NCBI RefSeq assembly: GCF_963259705.1
Contig: NC_081842.1
Location: 37,785,796 to 37,849,795 of the forward strand
From: Myotis daubentonii
Taxonomy: Eukaryota; Chordata; Mammalia; Chiroptera; Vespertilionidae
DNA length: 64,000 bases
Direction: 5' to 3'
Part shown: positions 44,873 through 58,159 of the stretch, one piece after another
Layout: each line of letters begins with the position of its first letter
How positions within the stretch are numbered: the stretch's first letter is position 1
Translations under genes and position numbers: made by a program
Notes under the pieces: model-generated
What the model saw: the letters and a program-made list of their open reading frames with translations, nothing else
Database searches by the model: none
What the model was told of the DNA's origin: nothing

Positions 44873-47169
44873 ATTACATAAAATCACCGTTTAAATTATA
44901 TTATTTGCTTAAAGAAAGTTCATTTAAAACCTGTATACTAATTATGTATACCTGTACATTAAAATTCAAAGTGACAGCCATATACCTGGGATCTACTTGA
45001 GCTCTGCAATTTCTCACGTTTGATGCATATGCCTATAGAGTATCAGGTTGTGGGTTCTCTGCAAAAGCATGGCTTTCTGATTCTGAGGATAAAAATTATA
45101 TAACCATAAGAATCCAAAGGCTTCTTTTATTTCAAACAGCTTTTAACATTTTGGCAAGTTAAGCACAAATGAATCATAAATGTACAGATTAAATTTCTCT
45201 CGGAATACAAATGGGTTTAAATTGGAGGCAGAAAAAGTGGTTGGTCAAATGCATCCCTATTTTGCTGAGTCAATAACTTTAAAAAATAGCACAGTGTTTG
45301 AAAAATCTAAACACGTCCTAATAAAACCACTAATGTGAAAATTTCCATATTCTAGTGTTCTGTTTCCATTTCAGAGTCAAAGTGGTTTAACAAAGTATGT
45401 TTAAAAAGAAATCCTCTCTTGTTCTCTAATTAATGGTTTTTCTTACCTGGCATCCAAGACAGTTTTACTTAAATGTCTCTACTTCATCATGTGTAGTTAA
45501 ATAAAAACATAAGCTGGCTATGCCCGATTAAGACCATGACTGCTTCTGTGTGAGCTCTGTGGTTTACCTGCTTCTTGCATCCATAGCATCACAAGAACAC
45601 TTATTATTTGGGTCACTGAGTGAAAACCACCAACAAGACACACTTCTGAAGGGTGAGAAAAATAAATTGCTGCTTATCAGCTACACATTTCAGATTCTTT
45701 AATAACATGATCTGACTTGGGCTGGATGTATTGAGAAAGCACTTAAACAGATGAAAGAAAGGTAAAGTAAGTAATCCTAAGGAAAGTAAGTGACCCACCT
45801 AAGTAAAAGAGAGTAACCCTTTCAGAGACAGTGAGCACTGGACCTGGGAGCAGACATAGCTCCGGGTTTACTGTGCTCTGTCACTTAGGGAAAAGGGCAG
45901 ACATTCATCTTTCTAGGAGATGAGCAGAACTAAAGCTGGCATGTGGGCCAAGGAAAGAGGTGCCAGAGACAGCAAGAAATAAACAGATGAGGATTTGGGA
46001 TGGTCACGTATTCAGGCACTTAGCCTGGGAACAGGCAACCCAGGAAGAGCCACATGGTTGAATAGGGCGGAGAAGGAAGGTGTCCATGAATAAAAAGATA
46101 ATTAAACAAGAGACATCTTTCTTGGTAGCTACAATAATTGTTCATTGAATACAGAACACAATCTATTGTGAAAATTGCAGAGCCTGGGCTATTAAGAACC
46201 ATGTTGTTAAGAGCCAGGAGGTGTGACTTTGCCTTAGTAGAGCAATAAGTTCAAAGAAACATTGAGACTAAATGCCTATCTGACAAAGACTATTGGAACA
46301 GAATCCATACTCAATGACATCAACCGTACTGCTAACTTGTGGTTTTCAGTATCACTTTGGAGACCAGCTATGTATTTTCAACCTCTAGGCTGACTTCTCT
46401 TTCCATTTCCCAAGCAGCTTTCTGCACCTCACCTTGTGGTCTTGGTTGTGTCAGTTGAGGGTGGGGTGAGTCAAAGAGAAATGAGATAGAATTCAATCCA
46501 AACAAAACTGCAAGTAATCATCAGAATTGCAGGGTACGATTAGCGAGTGCAAAGATATTTATCATTTTTTCCTGGATTCTGCATTCAGAAAGGGGACACT
46601 CCATTAGTTTTGCCTTGCCTCCCCTTCCCCAGCAGGTTGAAGGGTGATGGAGGGGGAGACGGTCACTATTTCTTTGTGGCCGCTGAGTAAAGTGGAGCTG
46701 AAAAATGGCTACATTGTGTTGATAGTGCTGATTTCAGAGTCATCTTGAACTTCAAGGAAAAACTTGATTCTGTGGTTTGGGTGGCCTGAAAGTCCTCTAA
46801 ACCATCAACCTGTCTGCCTGTTTCAAAGGCCTTGTTACCAGAAATGTCTGTGAAAATTTAGCTTCGGCCCATGGCCTTGTTCCTTGAACTTTTACAGTCT
46901 GCAGGTAGAGTGTCCAACAGAAAGCATCAGTAGACAGCTACTAAAGAGTAAATGTTGCTATGGAATATAAAGGAAATTTTGCACAAGGCACATCTGGTTA
47001 TAATTATCATGCAGCCAAACAGAAGAAAAGACAAGTCCCTTTCCTTTAGAATTTTGAACAGTGTGTTGAAGATTCACCTGCAGGGAAATGTCCACCATGC
47101 CCATGTAGCCATGTGGAGGCTCATGAGGTGATTTCTGTTTAGATATTTGAATAAAACTCAAGAGAAACA
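44873..47169. other. Unassigned non-coding sequence
   Basis: About 2.3 kb, AT-rich, no gene, RNA or named repeat. Confidence 0.35.
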
Positions 47170-47390
47170 GTTTGGGCTAATCAACAAAACATTAGTTTTA
47201 TATGGAGCTACATGGTTTTAAATGATTTAAATCCCAGCTTTGTCATTCACTAACTCTAAGACATGGAACATGTTACTTTAAAACTCTTTGGGTCTCAGGC
47301 CTTAATCTGTAAAACGAAGACCATAGCAATCATTGAAGGTAAGTTTCAAAAGAGATTATGTAAGTAGGTCACCAGGCCCCTAGGGAAGCT
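47170..47390 (+). repeat. MIR SINE
   Basis: 'aaatcccagctttgtcattcactaactctaagacatggaa...gggtctcaggccttaatctgtaaaacgaa' follows MIR on the plus strand. Confidence 0.7.
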
Positions 47391-48271
47391 CAGCAAAGGT
47401 TGGTTTCCTTTCCTTCCTCTCCTCCAAGGTCCTCACTTGCAGAAAATAATTTCTTGATCAGTGTTTATCAAAAGGCTCAAAAATTCACCCAAACTTCAGG
47501 GGTATAAAGGGACTCCACCAAATAACTCTTTAACAAGCTGTTCCATTTCTTTTAAACAGAAGGAGAGTTTAGCAACAGAAAAGTTACAGAGCACAGTGCT
47601 TTTCGAACAATGGTTTTAAAGTGGCTAGGAGGTCAAGTCACAAATAATCTAAGGTCTCTTCCAGCTCTAAAATTCTATGGTTCTATGAAATTGTGGCAGT
47701 AGCTGCAAACCAAGCCTGGCCTTTACAACTCAGAAAGGATTGCAAGCATGAGGCTGGCTACTGGGCATACTGAAGATTTCATTAAAAACCTACTACCCTC
47801 AAATGTTAGCTTTGGGATTAGCAAATTAAATAAATGCATGCTACAGCTTTGTCAGATGGAGCAGAGTCCTTTTTGTCTGCTAGCATATTTTAGTGGAGCA
47901 AGCACCCAGTAGCTAAACAAACTAGCAAGCAAACAGTCCATGAAGATAAAAACAGAGATCCCAGTTTATTAATCTCTTCATCACTGAGCGCCTCTATCTA
48001 TGTATGTGAGGAAATTTAGCTATTTGTAAACTTAGAGATCTTTGAGAAAAATCTAAGCACTCTTACCCCCCCCCCCCCAATGCTGAGTTAACCATGATTT
48101 TAATTTCTTTTGAAAATTTAATTAATTTCCATTTGGATAGAATTTATAAAATGTGTTCTAGAACACTTGGTTTTGCAATGCTGAGTTTTGTTTGTAACAA
48201 TTTATGTTCACTGGCTATTTCAACATGAGAAATGAAATGTGAACATAGGAAATGTTAAGACCTCCTGTAAG

Positions 48272-48321
<50 letters not shown>

Positions 48322-48390
48322 CTTTATTTGTTTGAGAAGTAAATTTTCCTCCCTGCCCCCCTGCTTTGGGAGTTTATTCTATTGTTGGAA
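47391..48390. other. Unassigned, with C-run and (GT)n
   Basis: A C-run at 48066-48078 and a (GT)n microsatellite at about 48276-48317. No gene. Confidence 0.45.
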
Positions 48391-48405
48391 AATACTACAA
48401 CTTTA

Positions 48406-48585
48406 AAAAATAGAGATGGAGAGATAGAAACATCAATGATGAGAGAGAATCATTGATCGGCTGCCTCCTGCACACCTGCTACTGGGGATTGAGCCTGCAA
48501 CCCGGGCATGTGCCCTGACTGGAATTGAACCATGACCTCCTGGTTCATAGGTTAATGTTCAAACACTGAGCCATACTGGATGGGC
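48406..48585 (-). mobile_element. Ves SINE
   Basis: Minus-strand Ves SINE with GCCCATCCAGTATGGCTCAG at its 5' end, decayed B box and AAAAAAT tail. Imperfect duplications aatactacaacttta and aatagtgaaactttt flank it (about 48391-48405 and 48586-48600). More diverged than the other Ves copies. Confidence 0.9.
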
Positions 48586-48600
48586 AATAGTGAAACTTTT

Positions 48601-50816
48601 AAATATCTTTTCATTCAGTGGAAACATGGATTCAAAAGTCACCTTTCCACACTGGGAGTCAGGAAGAGTCTGAGTAATTAAGTAACAACAATACACATCC
48701 TTAAAAACACTTGAAAATAAAGGTATTCTTAGGGAGGGGAATAACAGTCTGTAGCAAAGACAGCTGCAAAGACAAACATGTTTTAAGCACCTACTGTATG
48801 CCAGGTTCTGCTTGGACACTTGTGCAGGGGCTGTGTTCCTGGAGCTGTGTAAATGCCCCTGATGCTGTTCTAACTGACAGTAAAATAAAATACTTTTAGG
48901 GCAAAACACAGACTTTTACTCAAATCTGAGCTGATAAGATATCAAGTTTAGTTTAAGGAACACTACATAGTATTTCAAATTAGCGAGAAAGGAATTAACT
49001 TAATTATATCTGGGTTTTTTATATTTTGAAATATCCACTCTTTCAGAAAATTTGTATTGAGTGCCTACTACGTTTAAAAAAACAACAACGGGAAAGTAGA
49101 AAAATGACTAAACACATTTCTACCTTTTATTATAGTCTATGAGGGCAGAATATATATTCTTATTTTAAATGAATGTCATGTAATTATTAATGGTGTAATT
49201 TTTACAGCTAGGTAGGTAAGAAAACTAGTGATTATTTAAATTTTATAAAAATAAGCAAACCCACCAAAGCTTAATAAAATCAATCAATCAGTAAATCTGG
49301 AAATAGAAAAAACAAAAACAAAGAAAAAACCAACAACACACCAAAAAATCTGAGAGGGAGTATACCAAAATGTTCACTTTGATGTTTCTATGGTGGTGAA
49401 AACATGAGTGATTTTAGCTTTCATTCTTTTCTTATCTATTATTATTTTAGAATAAGCCTGCATTTACTGTATTCTTTGAGTATTTAAAATATGAACATTT
49501 TTTGAAGAAGGAGATGAAGAAGATGAGGAAGACTTGGAGTTGGTGAGGGTGTGCAGGAGAAAGGGAAGGAGGAAATTGTGCTCAAAAAAGGATATGTCTC
49601 TCTCTGCCGGTCACACTTCTAAGAACTCTGGCTGTGTAGGCCATAACCCATAGCCACTCACTTTGGCTCATGAAGTGTGTCAAGTTTTTGTCAGATGTGG
49701 CAGGGATTATGCACCATGGGTGAAGTCAGACTAAGCTCTGGAGGGGATGGACAGATATCTAACCTGAGATTCCATAAGAAAAATTGGAATGATGAAATGG
49801 CAAAAGAAAATGGGAGGCAAAATTCACAACTGTTGGCCCAGACAAATTAGAAGCAAGTGCAAGTTTAAGTGAAAGGGGGTTGGAGCCAAGAAGTGACAAG
49901 TAGATGAAGATGGGGCTGGTACCAAGGGCAAGGTAGGGAGAGGCTGGCTGGGATGCCATGGGGTTGAAGGGAGGAGCTGGGAGAGTAGTCACCAAGTGGA
50001 AGTAAGGGTCTGAGTCATTTGTTAGGATGACACTTTTTTGTTGTGCCATCAAAGGTTCCTTGCCAAATTAGAACTTCTAAGGGAAACCTCAAGAGACTTT
50101 CATCGGGTGAACCACTTCAGAGCAGTCTGAGTATTGGTAAAGCCATCAATACAGCAAAACAAGTCCTGTTTCTCTTGGGTGGAGGCCATCTATATATCCT
50201 TTGTGTTATCTCTGCTGGCAGCCCTCTGTCCTTCAGATGCATAGAACTTGTGCAGGCTACATTCTCAGGTTCCTGTAAAATACCTTGGGACTGAAGCTCT
50301 CTTAGTTTTTGTGCTGTATGTACTAGTAGGCAACATAGGATGGTATTAAACTGATGGATTGGAGCTATGTTTTAAAATCATAGTATTCCACAGCAAATCC
50401 AACTTTCTGATGTCTTTGGACACACTGGAAGGTCTGTTCACATTAGGCCCCAATTCCTACAAAGTAACAATGGGGTAGAGCTGGACAGTGGTGTTGATAC
50501 TCTTATTCCATCCTGTGTGACAAAAATATTCTCCAAAGGGATTGCTTTGCTTACTGATAAAAAGAGACACTTAGGAACAAACACTCCTTCCTCCTTTGGA
50601 TACCAGGTTTGCATATGACTCCTGCAACTCTAACATCATCTAGGTCCATAAAGGCAGTGAATGGAGCCCAAGATAACATGCTGAGATGCTAGGGTAGAAA
50701 GGTGAAAAGAGTCTGGGTCCCTGGTGACATCATTGAGCTACCAAATTAACATGCCCTAGAGCTATTGTATCTTGATTTCTTGTTAAGTAAGTTAATGTTT
50801 TTTGTTGACTCTAAGC
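48601..50816. other. Mostly unassigned; L2/MIR traces
   Basis: Short L2/MIR-like 3' traces near 48780-48820 ('aagcacctactgtatgccaggt') and 49040-49072 ('attgagtgcctactacg'). Nothing else recognised. Confidence 0.4.
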
Positions 50817-51250
50817 TGTGTTACCTGGAAACCCACAGTTGGGCTCAGGCTGCCTGTCACTGTGTCCAATAACGAAGGCAGGGTTGAATCATATAAGGCG
50901 TTTATTGAGGAAAGCTAGCCAACCAAGAAGATAGGGCACTTACAAGCATTCAAATCCTGTCTTACAGCAAGGTACAGGGGACAGGATTATAAAGGGGAAG
51001 AGGCTAGAGAGCTACGTGCAGCTCTGGGGGTGCGCAAACGTCAGCTATTGTAGCCATCAGGACATGAGATGATGTTAATGAGATGATATTTTGACTCCTG
51101 GTGGGTCAGTCTGACCATGTTTGTCGGTTCTGCTTGCTGGATTTGCAGCTGAATTAACCTCCTTAATCACTTCGCACAGGCCTTGAAAAGGAAACTTAAG
51201 AAAAACTTAACCCCCTATTTACATATGAGAAACTTAACCCTCTGTCCACA
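50817..51250 (-). mobile_element. Solo LTR, class I (gammaretrovirus-like)
   Basis: On the minus strand it runs TGTGGACAG...AACACA, with TGTG/CACA ends. It has a TATA-like TTTATAATCC (about 50989-50998) and a polyadenylation signal AATAAA (50902-50907) about 120 bp downstream, the usual U3-R layout. Flanks taagc (50812-50816) and taagt (51251-51255) are a 5-bp duplication with one mismatch. A solo LTR: no internal sequence. Confidence 0.72.
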
Positions 51251-53214
51251 TAAGTATATGTGTTCTAAGATTTAAAATAATATGATAATTTTTCAGATTA
51301 ATTCAGGTGCTCTATCAATCAGATTATAAGTCCCCCCTACCAGTTGCATTTTCTATTCATTGTTCAAGATCTTTGAAATCAGAATGTTTGTGCCATGATA
51401 ATATCTTACAATCACTGCTGGCCAGTGGCAGTCCTGACATTGTTGTCACTGCCTGTTTGTGGGACAATTTGATTGTTAATCCCAGTGACATGACTGACAA
51501 CTGCAGCCCCATGACAGTCCAGTCAACAAACTCTCTAAGAACATTAGAGTTAGAGATCTCATTTTCTGTCTGAACACCTTCTATTGACACCTTCTGGAAG
51601 TATAAAGAAAGCACTGTCATCAAAACTTCCATAATAAGTGTCAATGCTTGCAAGAAAATTCAAGAGGCATTAGTGAAGCAATATTTTAAGAAATGCTGCA
51701 TCACCAACACTTTGATGTCACAAAGGCAGATACTGAGAAAGGAAAAAGGTGGATATTGAGGGCTCTTAATATAAAAAATAACTCTATAGGATATGTAGTA
51801 TATTTGTGGTATATGTTAAAATAAATGTCTAAATAAGTTTTACAATTCTCTTTGAAAAGATAGAAAATAAAAATTTTCATCATTGGAGAGCATTGTGTCA
51901 ATACTAATGGACAGGTTCTTTTCTTTTTCAGGGGTTCATAAAATAGAGGCATGTGTTATAATTGGTCTTACATTTGACAAAACCATTAATAAATTCTTTG
52001 TTGCTTAAGTTGGGGCTTTCTGTTTCTTGCAATCAAAAGCTTCTGCAATGACATAGCATATAGTTTATAAATAGTTTATAGTCAGTAGCTTTTTTTTTTT
52101 AGCTCAAAAGAAAAGTGATGGAATAGGTTAAAGTCCATAAAGTGTGGGAATCTGAGTTCTCCATCTGGTCTCTTGCTAGGTAAGGTCAGGGCTACTTTCT
52201 TATTAGTATAAGAATATGATGGGTAGGGTGAGCAAGGGGAGACTTATCTCTCCGTGAGCTAAGAAGACATCTCTTTATCTTCCCTTCTGCAACTATTCAA
52301 CAACTATTAGTTATGCTCAAGTGTTAACAAGCAGTATTTTCTGGAAATGAAAATGTGTCAGCCTCATCACTAACAGATTTCTTAATTAACTTGTGGGTGC
52401 TCCTAGCAACAGGGTTAGCTGTTGTCTTAGAAATGAATCATTTGGGTTCCTTTGTCCTACAGTGCTCCCTTTATCCTCTCTGACTATTATAGGATCGGTG
52501 TGCTGTTTGATTATCTCATCATAATTTCCTAAAGTAAGCAAGAACTTGAGAGACTGCCCGTGGCACATTATTTCATTGCTAAAACTTGCTGCTGACTCTT
52601 TTAGCCTTTGATAACTAAGTCATTCCTTAACAATAGTGTTAATTATACCAGTCACTTATTCTACAATTATGCCTTTTCTCTTGATGTGTTTTATCCTCAT
52701 AGACAAGATTAGTGACCTCCCTTCAGAGAAGACTCATCATGCAACATTACTTGTTGGGAAAAGAAACATGCATGCCCTAGTCACTCATGCCTGAAAAATA
52801 GTTGCCACAATGTGGGTCTTGCTTCTTTAAGAGCAACCCGAGGACCAGGAGTTCCCTCCCTGTGATAAAGTGCACATTTCCCATTAACTGCAAGTGCTTC
52901 ATTTGAAAGAGGCTGATTAGAATGTGCTATTACAAAAAAAGAATTCCAGTGGGTTAAATTTAGTGTCATAAAAAATTCAGTCCAAGAATAGTTTCTGGCT
53001 TTGAGCCCGCAGTGTTTCTTTTGTTGTGAATTGGATGTGTTTTCATCTACTGTAAGCATTTCCTGCAGTGTTTGTCCCTAGTACACAGATTGATGGCTTT
53101 ATTGGCTTTAATAGTACTTGTTTTTCCTTCTAAAACGACTGATCAAAATTTTATTATTGCCAAACCAAATTTGATTTTCTTCTAATTTTTATGATTCCTT
53201 CAACTGTTTTTGCC
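51251..53214. other. Unassigned non-coding sequence
   Basis: Open frames on both strands at 51307-51653 have no domain resemblance. A T-run at 52090-52100. No gene called. Confidence 0.35.
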
Positions 53215-53625
53215 TTTTTGGTCATAAATTTGGAATGCCTTATTCCCTGCCACCACCCTCATCTCTATAATTTCGTCAATTATAGTTGCCATTTAATAAT
53301 ATATTAATTTCAGGTATACAGCTTAGTGGTTAGATAGTAGTTTACAAAGTGTTCCCCCAATATTTCAAGTATCCATCTGGCACCATACGGAGTTATTGCA
53401 ATATTATTGACTATTTTTCCTATGCTGTAGTTTACATTCCTGTGATTACTTTGTAATTACCAATTTGTATGTCTTCATCCCTTTGCTTTTTCACCCAACC
53501 TCCCATCTGGCAACTATCAGTTTTCTGTATCTCTGAGTTTGTTTCTGTTTTGTTTTTTAGACACATACCATGTTCACTCTCACCTCTTATTAGAAGCCAC
53601 ATTTTCTCCTCCCCACAGTACCTCA
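53215..53625 (-). repeat. L1 3' UTR fragment
   Basis: 'ttaatttcaggtatacagcttagtggtt', 'gttattgcaatattattgactat' and 'caactatcagttttctgtatctctgagtttgtttctg' match the antisense L1 3' UTR order (old L1MA-like). No coding sequence retained. Confidence 0.75.
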
Positions 53626-53659
53626 AAGGAGATAGCCTTGAAAGACAAATATATATATA

Positions 53660-54120
53660 CTAGAGGCCTGGTGCACAAAAATTTGTGCACTCGGGGGAGA
53701 GAGGGGGTCCCCTATGCCCTCTCTCAGTCTGGGACCCCTCAGGGGATGACCACCTGCTGGCTTAGGCCCGCTCCCCGGGAGATTGGGCCTAAAATGGCAA
53801 TCAGACATCCCTCTGGCAGCCCGGCAGCCCTCGGGGGATGTCCACTTGCCAGCGGGGAGCAGGTCTAAACTGCAGTCAGACATCCTTAGTGCTGCTGAGG
53901 AGGCAGGAGAGGCTCCCGCCACCACCACTGTGCTGGCAGCCATCAGCCTGGCTTGTGGCTGAGCAGAGCTCCTCCCATGTGAGAGCACCCTGACCACCAG
54001 AGAGCAGTTCCTGTATTGAGCATCTGCCCCCTGGTGGTCAGTTTGTGTCATAGTGACCAGTCATTCCCAGTCCTTCTGCTGTTAGGGTCAGTTTGCATAT
54101 TACCCTTTTACTATATAGGA
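53660..54120 (-). mobile_element. Non-autonomous Helitron, 3' member of a fused pair
   Basis: On the minus strand the 3' end is hairpin GTGCACAAA / TTTGTGCAC, then CCAGGCCTCTAG at 53660. The 5' end is TCCTATATAGTAAAAGGG at 54120. The body matches 5314-6097, including the GACCACCAGGGGGCAGA and TGGTGGTCAG inverted segments. It directly abuts the next Helitron. Confidence 0.9.
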
Positions 54121-54804
54121 TAGAGGCCTGGTGCATGGGTGGGAGCCGGCTGGTTTGCCCTGAAGGGTGTCCCGGATCAGGGTGGGGGTCCCGCTTGGGT
54201 GCCTGGCCAGCCTGGATGAGGGGATGATGGCTGTTTGTAGCTGGTCACACCCCCTTCAGGGTGGGGGTCCCCACTGGGGTGCCTGGCCAGTCTGGGTGAG
54301 GGGCTGAGGGCCATTCTCAGGCTGGCGGGTGACTGAAGCTCCCAACCTCTCCTTTTTTTCTTTCTTTTTTTTTTATTCTGGGATTTATTTACCTTCTATG
54401 GCTGTCACTAGAACTGAGAGCCGACTTTAGCTCTGAGGCTCAGCTCCAGCTCTGAGACCTTGGCTGCTGAAAGCAGGTACCTGGGTTTGTTTGGCTTCTA
54501 TAATTGAAACACTGTTGCAGCTCCAGCTCTGAGGCCCAGCTGCCTGAAAGCAGGTTTCTGGGGTTTGTTTAGCTTCTGTAATTGCAACATTGTTTCTTAG
54601 AGTGCAGCTCAGAGGCCGGCAGCGGCAGGTGGGGAACCTTGGATTGCTCCATCATTGGAGCAAGCAAGCCTCTTGTTCGCTTCAGCTGCCTGGCTGCCGG
54701 CCGCCATCTTGGTTGGCAGTTAATTTGCATATCGCCCTGATTAGCCAATGGGAAGTGTGTCAGAGGTACGGTTAATTACCATGTTTGTCTATTATTAGAT
54801 AGGA
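54121..54804 (-). mobile_element. Non-autonomous Helitron, 5' member of a fused pair
   Basis: 5' end TCCTATCTAATAATAGAC at 54804; same family as 34324-35922. The CAAGATGGCGGCC segment is at about 54704-54716 and an A-rich tract (T-run 54352-54377) is inside. Its 3' end, CCAGGCCTCTA at 54121, lacks both the terminal G of CTAG and any hairpin, and continues straight into the TCCTATATAG start of the next element. Confidence 0.88.
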
Positions 54805-55009
54805 TTGCTAGCAGTTGATTTGGTTTTGAAGACTGGACAGCCCACTCATTTCCTGTCAGTCCCTGTGGTTTCCTCTTCCTTCTATTCAGTTCTTCAGTCC
54901 CTTGATGATTATAGGAAGGCAATTTCTGCTTATTGAATGAATTATTGGTGCTCCTGGGCCCTGCCGTAAGTGCTGTATAGATATAATCCTGCTTACTCCT
55001 TCCTACTGC

Positions 55010-55130
55010 CTTAAAGGTAAATAGCATTATCCTTATAAAGGTAAGGAAACTAAAGACCAAAGTAATTAGGCAACTGGCCTGAAGTTACCCCGCCAATTAG
55101 TGGTAAAGCTAAAATCTATAACTTCATCTG
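55010..55130 (-). repeat. MIR SINE
   Basis: 'attatccttataaaggtaaggaaactaaagacc...aattagtggtaaagctaaaatc' is the MIR core on the minus strand. Confidence 0.65.
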
Positions 55131-56789
55131 CCTGACTATGAAAAACTCCTTCTTGTAATGAAAGCAATATTCAGAACCTCCTTACAAATGTGCTAATTTA
55201 TGCTTTATTTCTAGTCTACTTCACCTTTATTATATTCATGACATAGACACACAAGAATGACCATATCCATGAGCTCCATTCTCCATATATTTGACACATA
55301 TCATATGATATTATATGATGTCTGTGTGATATTGATACATGATAGTTGGCATGTTTTACTTTAAACTGTATCACATCTGAGACATTATGACTAGTTTTTT
55401 GTTGATTCCTAAATTAAATTTTCTCCTAAATTTATGGTCAGTATATTTTCTGTTAGAATTCTGCCAAAGTGTCAGGATTTCATGATAGACTCTGTTTTAT
55501 AGTCCTGATTGGTTTTACATCAGATTTTCCTGATACAAGATGAAACAGGACAAAAATCATGCAAGAGGGCTGTGTGGGGTAAGATGCAGTTTTTTAGGCT
55601 TCTGGGGATTCAAAGTGTACCCCCAAAATAAGCCTAACTCAGTATGTGATATGGAAATGCTAGCATCGATGTTTGTCCATAGATCTGACCAGTTGATGGA
55701 TCTGCTGAGAACCCCCTTGAAAATAACAAGAGCAATGTAAATAGCCCAAATTTCTCAAATCTATCTCCAGTTTCTTCTTCCCACAGGAAGGGCAGCTGCC
55801 GATTCCTCCTGCGATTCCACAGACTCAGCTGAGTGTTCAGGGGTTCTTGGGAGTCTATTCCAAAATGGGAAAATTTAATTCTGGGATCATTAAGCTTTGG
55901 GATAGGAAGATCTGCTCCTGAATATTCTGGACTCCCTCCATAAAGAGAAAGCTACAGTAAAGAACTCTGTAACTCAATCAACCTAGCAAACATATCAACT
56001 AACACATTTGGAAGAGAAAGGAGGACAGTTTTATATGGCTTTTAACAAATTTGCTCATTATCTCTTTAATATATTCTGGGCTGTGAACAGTGATTAGTAT
56101 ATCAAATTAATTCTTGGATGGCTTGCTTGACTGAGTTAAGATCTCCAGGAACAGTAAGCAAAGGACCTCTCGTCCAATTGGAACTGTTTCTTCTCTCCCA
56201 CCCTTCGCATGTCCCCTCATGTTTCCTCCCCCCAACTCTAGTAATTAAACAATCTTGTTTCTTGGCACTGTGTGGACCAGAGGGGATCTTACCCTGAGGT
56301 CTGCCATAAACCTGAGGGATTTTGGGGAGCCTGAAATTGTATTGAAAATATAATGTTCATGAACAGCCACACATCATTCTGGAGAGATTGAGAGGGAGAG
56401 TGTAGCTTTCATCAGATTCTCAAAGGTCCATTACCCTAATGGTCACAAACATTGGTTAAACAAAGTAATCCTTTAATGACTTTTTTTTCTCTTATCCCTG
56501 TTGCCTGGAAGTCTATCCATTGATAATATTAGGTGCTCAGACACTATGCTTTTGATATGTCAGTGAGCAAAACTAGATTGCTGTCCCCCCAGCCCCTGAC
56601 CCCACCAGAGGTTTAATTTGGAATGGGGGAGTGAGATCATTAGAAACATCATACGGGTGGGGGTGTCAAGAATGTGCTAATAATGATAGAGTGAACATCG
56701 TCCCTCTAGATTGGTGCTATGTGGGTTTTATTATTATCTTTTCTATTTATTTTGTAAGAACTTGTTGTAGGCATTTTTTTCTCCTTAAA
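55131..56789. other. Unassigned non-coding sequence
   Basis: No gene or named repeat seen. Confidence 0.35.
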
Positions 56790-57900
56790 GACAGTTGAGA
56801 AATCCTGTGACATTTCTGTCATTCCGCTCACTGAGTTTGTGCACATGTCCAAGTCGTCCCCAGCTCCCATGCCAATCTGTCAGGCGCCTGCTTCTGCAGG
56901 CCACCGAGTGCTCCCTCTCCATCCACACCCATGAAAGAGGAACCGAGAGGCATGGATGTGACGAGTTCTGCCACCCCTCCCCCCAAAATGAAATTGATCC
57001 AGGTCACTGACAAACTCCCAGCTCTTTCCTTAATAGGCCTTGGGAAACCACAATAAATTAGCCTGTGAGGGCACAACAAGGGTGCAGATCTGTGTCTCAG
57101 TTAATATGGATAAAGATTTCAGTGCACACGGCACATATCAAAAATTTAACACGTGCTGCTTGCAGAGTTTTAATGAACACAGAACGCTCAGTCTCTGAAA
57201 ACCAACACAGCTCAGGCATTACTTCATTCATCTGTCAATAAAATTGTCTCTTATTTTATTTTCTAATGGTTTATCAATACTCGTAATTTGCCACTGGTTA
57301 TAAAAAAAGAGGGTGGGGGAGGGAAAGGAATTTAAATAAGTACTGCCAACTAGGAAGAAAGCTCCCTGGGCCATTTTGTTCTGCTCCATAATTTAACGAC
57401 CAGAAGATGTGAGGGAGTGAAATCTCGATTTCTTCCGTAGACTGAAAACATCAAGCTTACTTGAAAGAATACAGCAGCTGACTAGATGGGGGTGCATGCT
57501 GCTCTGGAATTTTGTAATTGTCTTTTAATAAACAACCTTAGGGTATTGCGATCCAGCCTTTCTTAAAGAAGTTCTGATTAAGAGAAAAATTGTTTTGCTT
57601 TATTTATCTCCCTCCCCCCCCATGTAATATAGCTGTGAAATTTGCCAGTAAATGCCAAAATGCAAGATCTGACCTGTCTTCCCCACTTTCTATAAAATAG
57701 TGAATAAGCCTAAAGCCCTCTTCTGCAGCTGGGGAGGGGAGTCCATTACAGCAGCTGACATGAGCAAGCCTGGTCTGTTTCCCCAGTGCAGCAAGGGAAC
57801 AGCTATTGATCACTGTTCTCACCTAGTAATTATGTCGGTGCGAGGAGAGGGGCTCTGTTTATTTTCCCCTGAATGATATTTATGTAGTTTTTAAAAAACA
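56790..57900. promoter_or_regulatory. Candidate conserved non-coding block
   Basis: About 1.1 kb without recognisable repeats, with retained CpGs (for example near 56845-56960) and short homeodomain/E-box-like motifs such as TTTTAATGAACAC, GTAATTTGCC, CAGCAGCTGAC (twice) and CACCTAGTAATTATG. The composition looks like conserved regulatory DNA near developmental genes, but this is inference only. Confidence 0.28.
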
Positions 57901-58159
57901 GAGTTATGATAATGAACTAGCCATGAGAACTCATTCATTGATTGATTCATTCAATAAACATTTGTGACAGGCTAATGTATTAATAAATTAAGATAGAAAT
58001 TAACCTGTGCCTTATTTTATTATTATTATAATTTTCTTGCTTGGGCAGACTCATTAGAAAATGGATGAAGTAGTAATTGTATCCTGCACCCACGGAGGAA
58101 GGGCAGCCAGGCCTCCGTGTTCCTCAGTTTCTGGGCTTCTTTGTCCAGGAGCTTCTTTA

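Noticed and set aside
51307..51653. Open frames on both strands next to the solo LTR, possible ERV or hAT remnant
   Set aside because: No retroviral or transposase motif is visible and the LTR boundary with its target duplication closes at 51255.
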